Positions 40,447 to 49,918 of a DNA stretch of 64,000 nucleotides are shown piece by piece. A program made the translations under genes and the position numbers. The notes beneath the pieces were generated by a model. The model did no database searches and was not told where the DNA came from. It was given only the letters and a program-made list of their open reading frames with translations. The DNA lies in the NCBI RefSeq assembly GCF_022760965.1, contig NZ_JAKVIJ010000005.1, positions 1 to 64,000 of the forward strand. The letters run 5' to 3'. Source of the DNA: Simplicispira sedimenti (GTDB lineage Bacteria > Pseudomonadota > Gammaproteobacteria > Burkholderiales > Burkholderiaceae_C). The first letter of the stretch is position 1. Each line of letters opens with the position of its first letter.

Positions 40447-41967
40447 ATGCCTGCCCCACTACCCGCACCCGACGACAGCCGCTACCTGGCGCTGTGCTCG
40501 CGCGATGCCCGCTTTGACGGACAGTTCTTTACCGGCGTGACCAGCACCGGTATCTACTGCCGCCCCGTCTGCGCCGTGCGCACACCCCGGCGCGAGCACT
40601 GCCGCTTCTTCACGCTGGCAGCCCAGGCCGAGAGTGCGGGTTTTCGGCCCTGCCTGCGCTGCCGCCCCGAGGTGGCGCCACAGGCGCTGGCCTGGTCGGT
40701 GCAGGACGCGAGCAGCATCCTCGTGCAGCAGGCGCTGCGCCTGATCGACACCCCCCAGGCCTGGGACACGCCCGAGGGCCTGGGCGTGGCCCGGCTGGCG
40801 CAGCGCCTGGGCGTGAGCGACCGGCACCTGCGCCGCATTTTTGAAGCGGCGCTGGGCGTGTCCCCCCTGCAATACCTGCAAACCCGGCGCCTGCTGCTGG
40901 CCAAGCAGTTGCTGACCGATACCCGCTTGCCCGTGACCCAGGTGGCGCTGTCCAGCGGATTTGGCAGCGTGCGTCGCTTCAACGCGGCGTTTGCGACGCA
41001 TTACGGCCTCAACCCCAGCCAATTGCGCCGCGCGGGCGCCCCAGCAGCCCCCGGCGACGCAGGGCTGTGCGGCAGCATCCGCCTGGCGTACCGGCCACCG
41101 CTGGATGTGCCAGCGCTGCTGGCCTTTTTTGTGCAGCGCCAGTTCACCGGCGTGGAATGCGCCGACCCCGCCAACGGCACCTTGCGGCGCACCGTGCGGC
41201 TGCAGGCCGGTTCCCGGGAGCTGACCGGCTGGATGGCGGCACGCTTTGACACCGCACGCCACCAAGTATGGCTGCAAACCAGCGAAGCCCTGGCCCCCGT
41301 GCTGGCCCAGGTGATTGCACGGGTGCGCGCCATGCTCGACCTGGACGCCGACCCGGCCGCCATCCATGCGGTGCTGGGCGCTGCCTTTCCGGGCACCGAG
41401 GGCCTGCGTGTGCCGGGTGCCTTTGATGGCTTCGAACTGGCCGTGCGCGCCGTGCTGGGCCAGCAGATCACCGTGGCGGCCGCGCGCACGCTGGGCCAGC
41501 GGCTGGTGGAGCGCCTGGGCGAACCCGTGGCCACGCCCTGGCCCGATCTGCAACGGCTGTTTCCCTCCCCCGCCACGCTGGCGCAGGCCGAAGGCGAGGT
41601 GCTGGGGCAGCTGGGCATCGTGCGCCAGCGCCAGGCCGCCATCGTGGCGCTGGCGCGCGCCGTGGACAGCGGCCAGCTCGCCCTGCACCCCGGCGCCGAC
41701 GTGGCCGCCACCACCCAGGCGCTGTGCCAATTGCCCGGCATTGGCGACTGGACGGCGCAGTACATCGCCCTGCGCGGGCTGCGCTGGCCGGACGCCTTTC
41801 CGGCGGGCGACGTGGCCCTGCACAAGGCCCTGGGCGTGCAAGGCCAGCCACAGCCAGCACGCGCCGCCACCGCGCTGGCGCAGGCCTGGCGCCCCTGGCG
41901 CGGCTATGCGGTGCTGCGGGCCTGGGCGACGGGCAGCATCAGTTCCGCTTCACTATCAAAAGCATAG
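40447..41967 (+). CDS. Ada-AlkA fusion: methyl-sensing regulator with 3-methyladenine DNA glycosylase
   Basis: A 506-residue protein of three parts. Residues 1-~80 form an Ada zinc domain with Cys38, Cys42, Cys69 and Cys72, the numbering of E. coli Ada, so Cys38 should accept methyl groups from phosphotriesters. An AraC-type HTH follows at ~85-195 (VARLAQRLGVSDRHLRRIFEAALG). The C-terminal AlkA-like glycosylase (~205-500) has the HhH motif LPGIGDWTAQYIALR and catalytic Asp in AFPAGD. It combines sensing of alkylation with base excision. The last few residues come from an intergenic repeat. Confidence 0.9.
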   Translation: MPAPLPAPDDSRYLALCSRDARFDGQFFTGVTSTGIYCRPVCAVRTPRREHCRFFTLAAQAESAGFRPCLRCRPEVAPQALAWSVQDASSILVQQALRLIDTPQAWDTPEGLGVARLAQRLGVSDRHLRRIFEAALGVSPLQYLQTRRLLLAKQLLTDTRLPVTQVALSSGFGSVRRFNAAFATHYGLNPSQLRRAGAPAAPGDAGLCGSIRLAYRPPLDVPALLAFFVQRQFTGVECADPANGTLRRTVRLQAGSRELTGWMAARFDTARHQVWLQTSEALAPVLAQVIARVRAMLDLDADPAAIHAVLGAAFPGTEGLRVPGAFDGFELAVRAVLGQQITVAAARTLGQRLVERLGEPVATPWPDLQRLFPSPATLAQAEGEVLGQLGIVRQRQAAIVALARAVDSGQLALHPGADVAATTQALCQLPGIGDWTAQYIALRGLRWPDAFPAGDVALHKALGVQGQPQPARAATALAQAWRPWRGYAVLRAWATGSISSASLSKA

Positions 41968-42018
41968 CTGCTTGCGCTTGTCCCGCAAGCGCAAAAGCCA
42001 ATAATCGCTTCTAATCAA
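41953..42018. repeat. Dispersed intergenic repeat, copy 6
   Basis: ACTATCAAAAGCATAGC, then TGCTTGCGCTTG...CAAGCGCAAAAGCC. The left end encodes the last residues (LSKA) of the Ada-AlkA protein, and the rest separates it from ogt. Confidence 0.75.
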
Positions 42019-42029
42019 GGCCCATCACC

Positions 42030-42542
42030 ATGCGCTTCCATCCTTCCACCGTGCAATCCACCACCGACACGCCCCTGGGCCAGGTCTGGCTGGCGGCGTC
42101 GCCCCTGGGCCTGTGCGGTCTGTGGTTCGATGGCCAGCGGCACCTTCCCAATGCACTCCCCACCTGGCCCCAGGCGCCGCAGCACCCGGTGCTGCGCGAA
42201 GCCGCCCAGCAGGTGCAACAGGTGTTGCGTGGCGAGCGGGCAGGCTTTGACCTGGCCTTGGACCTCGGCGGCGGCACGCCCTTCCAGCAGGCGGTGTGGC
42301 AGGCCCTGCTGCGCATTCCGCGCGGCCAGACGGCCAGCTACGGCGCGCTGGCACGCTCCATCGGCAAAACGCAGGCCGTGCGCGCTGTGGGTGCGGCGGT
42401 GGGGCGCAACCCGCTGAGCGTGGTCGTTCCCTGCCACCGCGTGCTGGGCAGCGACGGCAGCCTCACGGGCTATGCCGGTGGGCTGGAGCGCAAGCAGGCG
42501 CTGCTGCGCCTCGAAGGAATTGCCATGAAAGCCTCTGCATGA
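42030..42542 (+). CDS. ogt: Methylated-DNA-[protein]-cysteine S-methyltransferase
   Basis: A 170-residue suicide repair enzyme for O6-alkylguanine. The acceptor Cys135 is in VVVPCHRVLG. TPFQQAVWQALLRIPRGQTASYG and ARSIGKTQAVRAVGAAVGRNP form the DNA-binding helices. It follows the Ada-AlkA gene and complements it: one repairs 3-methyladenine and phosphotriesters, the other O6 lesions. Its stop overlaps the next gene (ATGA). Confidence 0.93.
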   Translation: MRFHPSTVQSTTDTPLGQVWLAASPLGLCGLWFDGQRHLPNALPTWPQAPQHPVLREAAQQVQQVLRGERAGFDLALDLGGGTPFQQAVWQALLRIPRGQTASYGALARSIGKTQAVRAVGAAVGRNPLSVVVPCHRVLGSDGSLTGYAGGLERKQALLRLEGIAMKASA

Positions 42543-43471
42543 GTTCTGCTGCATCCACCACCCGCCCCGTGTCCGAATGGATCGGCGAGTTTCTGCTGCT
42601 GTCCGCCCTGTGGGGGGCATCGTTCCTGTTCATGCGCCTGGGCGCTGCGGAGTTCGGGCCGCTGCCCACGGCGGGCCTGCGCGTAGGGCTGGCCACGCTG
42701 TTCCTCTGGCCCATCCTGCTGCACCAGGGCCAGTGGCCGGCCTTGCGGCGCCACTGGCGGCCGGTGTTGTTGTCGGGGCTGCTCAACTCGGCCATACCGT
42801 TTGCGCTCTATGCCTGGGCGGTGCTGCACATCACCACCGGGCTGGCGTCCATCCTCAACGCCACGGTGCCGCTGTTTGGCGCACTGGTGGCCTGGGTGTG
42901 GCTGGGCGACCGCATCCAGCGGGTGCGCTGGCTGGGCCTGGGCATTGGCTTTGTGGGCGTGGCGCTGCTGGCCTGGCGCGCGCCCGGCGGTGCGGGCATC
43001 AAGTCGGCAGCGGCGCCCTGGGCCATTGCGGCCTGCCTGGGCGCCACCACCTGCTATGCCCTGGCGGCCAGCTTTGCGCGGCGCTACCTGCAAGGGGTTC
43101 CGCCCCTGGCCACGGCCACCGGCAGCATGCTGGGCGCCGCACTGGCATTGCTGGTGCCCATGGTGTGGTTCTGGCCCGCGGTGATGCCAGGGCTTCGGGC
43201 CTGGGCGGCCATTGTGGCGATTGCGGTGCTGTGCTCGGGCATTGCCTACATCCTGTATTTCCGGCTGATCGCCCATGCCGGGCCCAGCCGGGCACTGGCG
43301 GTCACCTTCATGGCACCGGTGTTTGCCGTGTTCTACGGCGCGGTGTTCCTGGGAGAACCGGTCACCGGTTGGATGCTGGGGTGCGCCGCGGTGATCGTAG
43401 GCGGCACACTGTTGTCAACAGGACTCATCCGGAGGCGCTCCAAGGCTGCACAAGGGGTGGAACGGCCCTAA
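42539..43471 (+). CDS. DMT superfamily (EamA) transporter
   Basis: A 310-residue protein with about ten membrane helices arranged as two EamA repeats, the first starting GEFLLLSALWGASFLFMRLGA and the second at PWAIAACLGATTCYALAASFARRY. Members export amino acids, nucleobases or other metabolites. The substrate is unknown. It is translationally coupled to ogt but need not share its function. A basic cytosolic tail ends the protein. Confidence 0.87.
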   Translation: MSSAASTTRPVSEWIGEFLLLSALWGASFLFMRLGAAEFGPLPTAGLRVGLATLFLWPILLHQGQWPALRRHWRPVLLSGLLNSAIPFALYAWAVLHITTGLASILNATVPLFGALVAWVWLGDRIQRVRWLGLGIGFVGVALLAWRAPGGAGIKSAAAPWAIAACLGATTCYALAASFARRYLQGVPPLATATGSMLGAALALLVPMVWFWPAVMPGLRAWAAIVAIAVLCSGIAYILYFRLIAHAGPSRALAVTFMAPVFAVFYGAVFLGEPVTGWMLGCAAVIVGGTLLSTGLIRRRSKAAQGVERP

Positions 43472-43481
43472 ACTCGGGGGC

Positions 43482-46388
43482 ATGTCCGCCGCGCCGTTTC
43501 CGCCCAGTCCTGCTCCGCTGTCTGCGCAGGCCTCTGGCATGGAGCACGGCACTACGCCATCCGCACCCCGCCCGGAACATTTCAGAGCCATCTACGATGC
43601 GTTGCCGGACCCGGCGGGCATTACCCGCGTGGCCGACGGCATGTACCTGGAGGTCAACCCAGCGTTTTGCCAGCTGCTGGGCATGTCGCGCGAGCAGATC
43701 CTGGGGCGTACGTCCACCGAACTCAGCATCTGGGCCACCAACCAGGAGCGCAGCAAACTGGTGACCACGCTGCAGCGCGAAGGCAAGGTACAGAACCTTC
43801 CGCTGAACGCCCAAAGCAACGGACAGGTCATCCCTGGCAATATGTCGGCCCAGCCGGTGCGCATTGGTGATGAAGACTGCATGGTGTTTGTCTTTCACGA
43901 TACCAGCGAGGAAACCCGCATCCGCACCGAGCTGCTGGCCAAGAATGCCGCACTCGACCAGGCCGGGCGCATGGCGCAACTGGGCTACTGGGTGGACGAG
44001 CGCGGCAAGGGCCTGGTGTTCTGGTCGGACGTCTGCTACGACATCCACGGCCTGCCCAGGGGCTCCGCCCTGCCCAAGGACTACATCAACACCTGCGTGA
44101 CGCCGCGCTGGCGCAACGAGATGCGTCGGCGCATTGCCGACTGCCTGCTGCACCACACGCCCTGGAGCATGGACGTGGAGATCCAGCGGCCGGACGGCAC
44201 GGTCATCTGGGGCCGCGCCCGGGGCGAACCCGTGATCGAGAACGGCCGCGTGCTGTGCATCCGCGGGGTGATGCAGGACATCGACGAACAAAAACGTGCT
44301 GAACAGCGCCTGCGCCAGTCCGAAGAGCGCTTTTCGCGCATCTTCCAGATGCTGCCCTATCCCATGGGAATCTCTCGGCGTGACGACGGGGTGTACCTGG
44401 AGGTCAATCCCGCCTGGGAGGCCATGTTTGGCTACTCCCGCCAGGAAGCCCTGGGGCGCAGCGTGACGGAGTTGGGCATTCTGGGTGCACAAGACCGTGC
44501 AGACCTCTTGGTCGCAGCGCAGAGCAGCCAACTGCTCGAGTCCTACGAACTGCAAGTCACCCTGCGCAACGGCGAGCGGCGCACCTGCCTGCAGTCCATG
44601 CGCGCCACCGAGTTCGACGGCCAGCCCTGCTGGCTGTTTGCCTTGCAGGACATCACTGGCCGCAAGCACCAGGAAGAGGAAGTGCGCGAGCGCGAAGCCT
44701 TGCTCTCGCTGACCTTGTCCACGGCCGCGGTGGGCCGTTGGGACTGGAACCTGCACACCGGCATGATTTCCGGAGACGAGCGCTGGCGCAGCATGCACGG
44801 TCTTGCTGCGGGGACCATGAAAGGCCCCGCCTTCCTGTGGACCGAACCGCTGGGCCCCGAAGAAGTGCTGCGCGTGACCACCGAAGTGACGCGCCACGTC
44901 AACCAGCCCGAGACCCCGTTCGACACCACCTTCTGCATCCGCAGACCGCACGAAAAAGAGCGCTGGATACGCAACCTGGGCAAGGTGGTGAGCCTGGACG
45001 CCGAAGGCCAACCCGAGCGCATGCTGGGCATTGCATTGGACGTCACCGCCCAGCACGAGCAGGAAAATCTGCTGCGCCGCCTGGCGCACTACGACACGCT
45101 CACCGGCCTGCCCAACCGCGTGATGCTGGCGCGCAAGCTGGCCGACGCCATGGATCAGGCCCATTCCGTGGGCGCGCTGCTGGGCGTGGCCTACCTGGAT
45201 CTGGACGGCTTCAAGCCCGTGAACGACCGCCTAGGCCACGATGCCGGTGACCGCCTGCTGGTGGTGGCCGCACAACGCATGGTCCGCTCCTTGCGCCCGC
45301 AGGACTGCGTGGCCCGCCTGGGGGGCGATGAATTCGCCATCCTGCTGCCGCAGGTGCACAGCGTGCAGGAGTGCCGCCAATTGCTCCAGCAGGCCATGCA
45401 AAGCATTGCCTCGCCCTACCAGTTGGGCAGGCACCGCGTGGGCGTGACGGCCAGCATTGGCTACACGCTGTACCCGCAGGACGATGCCGACGCCGACACC
45501 CTGCTGCGCCATGCCGATCAGGCCATGTACGCGGCCAAACAGGCCGGACGCAACCGGCTGCACGAGTTCGACACCTCGCAGGAGCGCCAGTCGCGCAAGG
45601 TGCGCGAGCAGATCCAGCGCCTGCGCGAAGCGCTGGTGCGCGGCGAGTTCGAGCTGTTCCTCCAGCCCAAGGTGGACATGCACCGGGGCACCGTGGTGGG
45701 TGCCGAGGCACTGGCCCGCTGGCGGCACCCGGAGCAAGGCGTACTGGCGCCCGGAGCCTTTTTGCCCCAACTGGAGGGCACCGAGCTGGAAGTGCCCTTT
45801 GGCGCCTGGGTGCTGCAGGCAGGCCTGCTGCTGGCGCGGGCCTTGCAGAACCAAGGCCTGCCTTTGCCCGTGAGCGTGAACGTGTCCGCACCCCACCTGC
45901 AGCAGCCGGGGTTTGCACGCTGGGTGGCGGCCGAACTGGCGCGCCACAGCGATGTGCCCCCCGACATGCTGGAGATCGAGATCACCGAAACCGCCGCGCT
46001 GTACCACATCGATGCCGTGGCACAGACCCTGGCCGACCTGCGCCAACAAGGCGTGGGCGTGGCGCTGGACGACTTTGGCACCGGCTACTCTTCGCTCACC
46101 TACCTGCGGCGGCTGCCGCTGTCCACGCTCAAGATCGACCAGAGCTTTGTGCACGGCATGATGGACGACGCGGGCGACCTGGCCATCGTGCAGGGCGTGA
46201 TCGGGTTGGCACGCTCCTTTGGCTACCGCGTGATTGCCGAGGGCGTGGAAACCGTGGACCAGGGCCAGATGCTGACGCAGATGGGCTGCCACCTGGCGCA
46301 GGGCTACCACATCGCCCGCCCCATGCCGCTGGGCGAATTTGTGGCCTGGAGCCGCCACTGGCAGTGCCCGCCGGAATGGAAGCGCTGA
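43482..46388 (+). CDS. Multi-PAS GGDEF-EAL cyclic di-GMP protein
   Basis: A 968-residue cytosolic protein. At least three PAS/PAC units occupy residues ~30-525 (two contain YLEVNPAF or YLEVNPAW), followed by GGDEF (motif 614-618, RLGGDEFAILL, with DLDGFKPVNDRLGHDAGD) and EAL domains (motif 742-744, VGAEALARWRHP, with DDFGTGYSSLTYLRRLP and AEGVET). Both catalytic motifs are canonical, so it may synthesise or degrade c-di-GMP, with direction set by the PAS signals. It begins ten bases after the exporter gene. Confidence 0.92.
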   Translation: MSAAPFPPSPAPLSAQASGMEHGTTPSAPRPEHFRAIYDALPDPAGITRVADGMYLEVNPAFCQLLGMSREQILGRTSTELSIWATNQERSKLVTTLQREGKVQNLPLNAQSNGQVIPGNMSAQPVRIGDEDCMVFVFHDTSEETRIRTELLAKNAALDQAGRMAQLGYWVDERGKGLVFWSDVCYDIHGLPRGSALPKDYINTCVTPRWRNEMRRRIADCLLHHTPWSMDVEIQRPDGTVIWGRARGEPVIENGRVLCIRGVMQDIDEQKRAEQRLRQSEERFSRIFQMLPYPMGISRRDDGVYLEVNPAWEAMFGYSRQEALGRSVTELGILGAQDRADLLVAAQSSQLLESYELQVTLRNGERRTCLQSMRATEFDGQPCWLFALQDITGRKHQEEEVREREALLSLTLSTAAVGRWDWNLHTGMISGDERWRSMHGLAAGTMKGPAFLWTEPLGPEEVLRVTTEVTRHVNQPETPFDTTFCIRRPHEKERWIRNLGKVVSLDAEGQPERMLGIALDVTAQHEQENLLRRLAHYDTLTGLPNRVMLARKLADAMDQAHSVGALLGVAYLDLDGFKPVNDRLGHDAGDRLLVVAAQRMVRSLRPQDCVARLGGDEFAILLPQVHSVQECRQLLQQAMQSIASPYQLGRHRVGVTASIGYTLYPQDDADADTLLRHADQAMYAAKQAGRNRLHEFDTSQERQSRKVREQIQRLREALVRGEFELFLQPKVDMHRGTVVGAEALARWRHPEQGVLAPGAFLPQLEGTELEVPFGAWVLQAGLLLARALQNQGLPLPVSVNVSAPHLQQPGFARWVAAELARHSDVPPDMLEIEITETAALYHIDAVAQTLADLRQQGVGVALDDFGTGYSSLTYLRRLPLSTLKIDQSFVHGMMDDAGDLAIVQGVIGLARSFGYRVIAEGVETVDQGQMLTQMGCHLAQGYHIARPMPLGEFVAWSRHWQCPPEWKR

Positions 46389-46420
46389 CGCAGCGCCACA
46401 CTCCCACATACACATAAAAA

Positions 46421-46477
46421 AATGGCTGCCAGCGCCCGTCAAAAGGACGCAAGAAGCTATTGATTTGATAGCAAAAT
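46421..46477. repeat. Dispersed intergenic repeat, copy 7
   Basis: Inverted copy: GCCAGCGCCCGTC...GGACGCAAGAAGC, then TATTGATTTGATAGCA. It lies between the convergent GGDEF-EAL and prpE genes and touches the prpE stop codon. Confidence 0.75.
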
Positions 46478-48372
46478 CAGGCTTCGACCAGCGCCTTGAC
46501 CTGTTGCAGTGCGGCGGGGTCTTCCATGGTCGTCAGGTCGCCGGGGTCACGCCGCTCGGCCACGGCTTGCAGGGCGCGGCGCAGCAGCTTGCCGCTGCGC
46601 GTCTTGGGCAGCGTGGTCACGAAGTGCACACGGGCCGGGCGGGCCACGGCGCCCATCTGGCTGTCCACCAGCTTCATCACCTCGGCTTCGAGCTGGGCAC
46701 GTGCCTCGGTGGATTCCATCGCGGCCGCGTTCTTGGGCACGGCAAAGGCCATGGCCACCTGGCCCTTGAGCTGGTCGGCCACGCCCACCACCGCCACCTC
46801 GGCAATGTTGGCGTGCGAGGAAATGCACTCCTCGATCTCGCGCGTGCCCAGGCGGTGGCCGGCCACGTTGATCACGTCGTCGGTGCGGCCCAGGATGAAG
46901 TGGTAGCCGTCCGCGTCGCGGATGCCCCAGTCAAAGGTGCTATAGACCAGGCGGCCGGGAATGCTCTTCCAGTAAGTGTTGACAAAGCGCTCGTCGTCGC
47001 GCCACACGGTCTGCATGCAGCCGGGGGGCAGCGGTCCCTCGATGGCGACCACGCCCTTCTGGTTGGCGCCGGTCAGTTCCTCGCCCGTGGCCTCGTCGAT
47101 CAGCTTGACGTTGAAGCCGTACACCGCCTTGCCGGGGCTGCCAAAGCGCGTGGATTGCTGCTCCACCCCGTTGCACAGGGTGAGGATGGGCCAGCCGGTC
47201 TCGGTCTGCCAGTAGTTGTCGATGATGGGCACCTGCAGCGCATCGCTGATCCACTGCGCCGTGGGCTCGTCCAGCGGCTCGCCCGCCAGCCACAGGGCCT
47301 TGAGGCTCTTGACGTTGTACTTGGCCAGGTAGGCCGGGTCCTGCTTCTTGAGCACGCGCACCGCCGTGGGTGCCGAGAACATGTGCGTGACCTGGTACTT
47401 CTCGACAATGCTCCACCAGATGCCTGCGTCGGGGCGAATGGGCAAGCCCTCGTACATGATGGTGGTCATGCCCGCCAGCAGCGGGCCGTAGATGATGTAG
47501 CTGTGCCCCACCACCCAGCCGATGTCGCTGGTGGCAAAGTAGGTCTGGCCCGCCTGGGCGTTGAAGATGTGCTTCATGCTGGCCGCCAGCGCCACAGCGT
47601 AGCCGCCCGTGTCGCGCTGCACGCCCTTGGGCTTGCCGGTGGTGCCGCTGGTGTACAGCGTGTAGCTGGGGTGCGTGGCGTCCACCCACTCGCAGGGCAC
47701 GGTCGCATTCAGGTGCTGCTCGCGCAGCGTGGCCCACAGGTGGTCGCGCCCCTGCACCAGATCCATGGGCACCAGGCCCCGGTCCACCAGCAGCACGCTG
47801 CTGGGTTTGTGTTTGGACAGGCGGATGGCTTCGTCCAGCAGCGGCTTGTAGGGCACGCCCTTGCCGCCGCGCGAGCCCGCGTCGGCACTGACCACCACCA
47901 CAGGCTCCGCGTCTTCGATGCGCGAGGCCAGCGAACCCGAGGCAAAGCCGCCAAACACCACCGAGTGCAGCGCGCCAATGCGCGTGCAGGCCAGCATGGC
48001 AAAGGCGGCCTCGGCGATCATGGGCATGTAGATCAGTACGCGATCACCCTTTTTCACACCCAGCGACAGCAGGCTGGCGGCCATGCGCTGCACCTCGGCG
48101 TGCAGCTCGGCAAAGCTGTAGCTGCGCTCGGAATCGGTTTCGGTGGAAATGGCCACCAGTGCGGCTTGGCCGGCGCGGTCCTTCAGGTGCCGGTCCACCG
48201 CGTTGTGGCACAGGTTGGTGGTGCCGCCCACAAACCAGCGTGCAAACGGCGGGTTGCTGTAGTCGCAAATTTGCTGGGGCGGCGTCTGCCAGTCGATCAG
48301 ACGGGCCTGCTCGGCCCAGAAGGCGTCGCGTTGGTCGATGGAGTTGCGGTGGAACTCGGCGTAGCTGCTCAT
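46477..48372 (-). CDS. prpE: Propionyl-CoA synthetase
   Basis: A 631-residue acyl-CoA synthetase of the acetyl/propionyl-CoA type. It opens MSSYAEFHRNSIDQRDAFWAEQ, the PrpE-like beginning. The AMP-binding loop is TLYTSGTTGKPKGV, the hinge and carboxylate region FILGRTDDVINVAGHRLGT, and the catalytic lysine is in TRSGKLLRRAL. It activates propionate for the methylcitrate cycle. An AGGAGA ribosome site nine bases upstream supports 48372; an in-frame ATG at 48426 is less likely. No other prp genes are adjacent. Confidence 0.9.
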   Translation of the reverse strand: MSSYAEFHRNSIDQRDAFWAEQARLIDWQTPPQQICDYSNPPFARWFVGGTTNLCHNAVDRHLKDRAGQAALVAISTETDSERSYSFAELHAEVQRMAASLLSLGVKKGDRVLIYMPMIAEAAFAMLACTRIGALHSVVFGGFASGSLASRIEDAEPVVVVSADAGSRGGKGVPYKPLLDEAIRLSKHKPSSVLLVDRGLVPMDLVQGRDHLWATLREQHLNATVPCEWVDATHPSYTLYTSGTTGKPKGVQRDTGGYAVALAASMKHIFNAQAGQTYFATSDIGWVVGHSYIIYGPLLAGMTTIMYEGLPIRPDAGIWWSIVEKYQVTHMFSAPTAVRVLKKQDPAYLAKYNVKSLKALWLAGEPLDEPTAQWISDALQVPIIDNYWQTETGWPILTLCNGVEQQSTRFGSPGKAVYGFNVKLIDEATGEELTGANQKGVVAIEGPLPPGCMQTVWRDDERFVNTYWKSIPGRLVYSTFDWGIRDADGYHFILGRTDDVINVAGHRLGTREIEECISSHANIAEVAVVGVADQLKGQVAMAFAVPKNAAAMESTEARAQLEAEVMKLVDSQMGAVARPARVHFVTTLPKTRSGKLLRRALQAVAERRDPGDLTTMEDPAALQQVKALVEA

Positions 48373-48491
48373 GGGTGGGGTCTCCTTGGCCTCGAATCCT
48401 GCCGGTGACACAGGTTTTGAATTCATAATTATTCATGACGGGCTTGCGGGAATCTGACGGGACAGGGCCAGCGCCCTGCCCATCCGCGCCC

Positions 48492-49604
48492 TCAATCGCC
48501 CAGACAAATGCCCAGATCGCGTGCGGTCTGCACGGTGTCGCCGTCCAGCGGTACGCCTTTCATGCGGCCCGCCACCTCGGCCAGCGGCACGTACTCCACG
48601 TTGGGGAACGCGAGCGACACCATCACGCCCGACAGCCCTTCTTCGAGCGCGCGCACCGCCGCCGTGCCAAAGCGCAGCGCAGCCAGCCGGTCGAACGAGG
48701 TGGGCGAGCCCCCGCGCAGCAAATGGCCCAGCACCACCACGCGCGCATCCTTGCCGGTGCGGTACGCCAGTTCGCGCGCCACCTGCTCGCCCATGCCACC
48801 CAGGCGCTCGGCATGTCCGGCCTCCGCAGGTGCACTCAGCGCCCGCTGCCCATCGCGCGGGAAGGCCCCTTCGGCCACCACCACCAGCGAATACATGCGG
48901 CCCAGCGCATCGCGGGCCTGGATCTGATCCACCACACCCGCCAGGTCGAACGGGATTTCGGGCAGCAAAATGGCATGCGCCCCCCCGGCAATGCCCGCGT
49001 GCAGCGCAATCCACCCGGCATAGCGCCCCATCATCTCGACCACCATGATGCGCTGGTGGCTCTCGGCCGTGCTGTGCAGGCGGTCCAGGCATTCGGTGGC
49101 AAACGACACCGCTGTGTCAAAGCCAAAGGTGGTGAAGGTCTTGTCCAGGTCGTTGTCGATGGTCTTGGGCACGCCCACCACACGCAGGCCCTTGCGGTGC
49201 AGCTCGTGCGCAATGGAGAGCGAGCCATCGCCGCCCACGGTGACCAGCGCATCAATGCCGTTTTGGGCAAAACACGCCACCAACTCATCGGAGCGGTCAC
49301 GCTCGCCCATGCTGCCGTCGGGGTTGCGCACCGGAAAGTGGAACGGATCGCCCTTGTTGGTCGTGCCCAGAATGGTGCCGCCCAGGTGTGAAATGCCGCG
49401 CACCCGCTCGTGCGTGAGCGGCACCAGCCCGCCCTGCGGGTAGCGCTCGGGCACCAGCAGGCCGTTGTAGCCGTCGCGAATGCCCACGCACTCCCAGCCC
49501 CGGCGCAGCGCAGCCGACACCGTGGCGCGGATCACGGCATTGAGGCCCGGCGCGTCCCCGCCCCCGGTGCTGATGGCAATACGCCGGATCGGTGCGCCCG
49601 TCAT
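48492..49604 (-). CDS. 6-phosphofructokinase, group III-like
   Basis: A 370-residue phosphofructokinase with ISTGGGDAPGLNAVI, the nucleotide loop GGDGS (124-128) and the catalytic loop PKTIDND (146-152). Gly in GGDGS fits ATP use, while Lys147 in place of Gly is found in PPi-dependent and mixed-group enzymes, so the phosphoryl donor cannot be fixed by sequence. MMGRYAGWIALHAGIAGGAHAILLPE is the substrate region. It starts on the stop of a small membrane-protein gene (ATGA overlap). Confidence 0.88.
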   Translation of the reverse strand: MTGAPIRRIAISTGGGDAPGLNAVIRATVSAALRRGWECVGIRDGYNGLLVPERYPQGGLVPLTHERVRGISHLGGTILGTTNKGDPFHFPVRNPDGSMGERDRSDELVACFAQNGIDALVTVGGDGSLSIAHELHRKGLRVVGVPKTIDNDLDKTFTTFGFDTAVSFATECLDRLHSTAESHQRIMVVEMMGRYAGWIALHAGIAGGAHAILLPEIPFDLAGVVDQIQARDALGRMYSLVVVAEGAFPRDGQRALSAPAEAGHAERLGGMGEQVARELAYRTGKDARVVVLGHLLRGGSPTSFDRLAALRFGTAAVRALEEGLSGVMVSLAFPNVEYVPLAEVAGRMKGVPLDGDTVQTARDLGICLGD

Positions 49605-49864
49605 CGCTGTTGCCGCGCCCAGAACCAGCGCAAAAAGGCCACGGCCCCCAGGTCAGCCGCCCCCGTCAGGCCCAGCGCCAAGGCCAAAAACGGCGCCGTC
49701 TGCGCATCCAGCCACGCCGGCGGTTGCAGCCAGAACCACAGGGCGCCAGCGCACATCAGCACCGCGCTGATAGCCAGCACCCCCAGAATGAGGCGGTACT
49801 GCGGCGCCAAAGCGGGCTGCTGCATCTGCTGCGCAGCGCGCGGGTCACGAAAATCCACTGTCAT
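49601..49864 (-). CDS. Small two-helix membrane protein, unknown function
   Basis: An 87-residue protein with two strong membrane helices (about residues 29-49, LILGVLAISAVLMCAGALWFW, and 57-77, TAPFLALALGLTGAADLGAVAF) and a basic end (RWFWARQQR). The ATG at 49864 follows GGGGAGAGCAGG. Its stop overlaps the phosphofructokinase start, so the two are co-translated. I do not recognise the family. Confidence 0.6.
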   Translation of the reverse strand: MTVDFRDPRAAQQMQQPALAPQYRLILGVLAISAVLMCAGALWFWLQPPAWLDAQTAPFLALALGLTGAADLGAVAFLRWFWARQQR

Positions 49865-49918
49865 ACCTGCTCTCCCCTGGTGATCCTTGGACAGGTTCAC
49901 ACGGTACAACGCCCGGCC

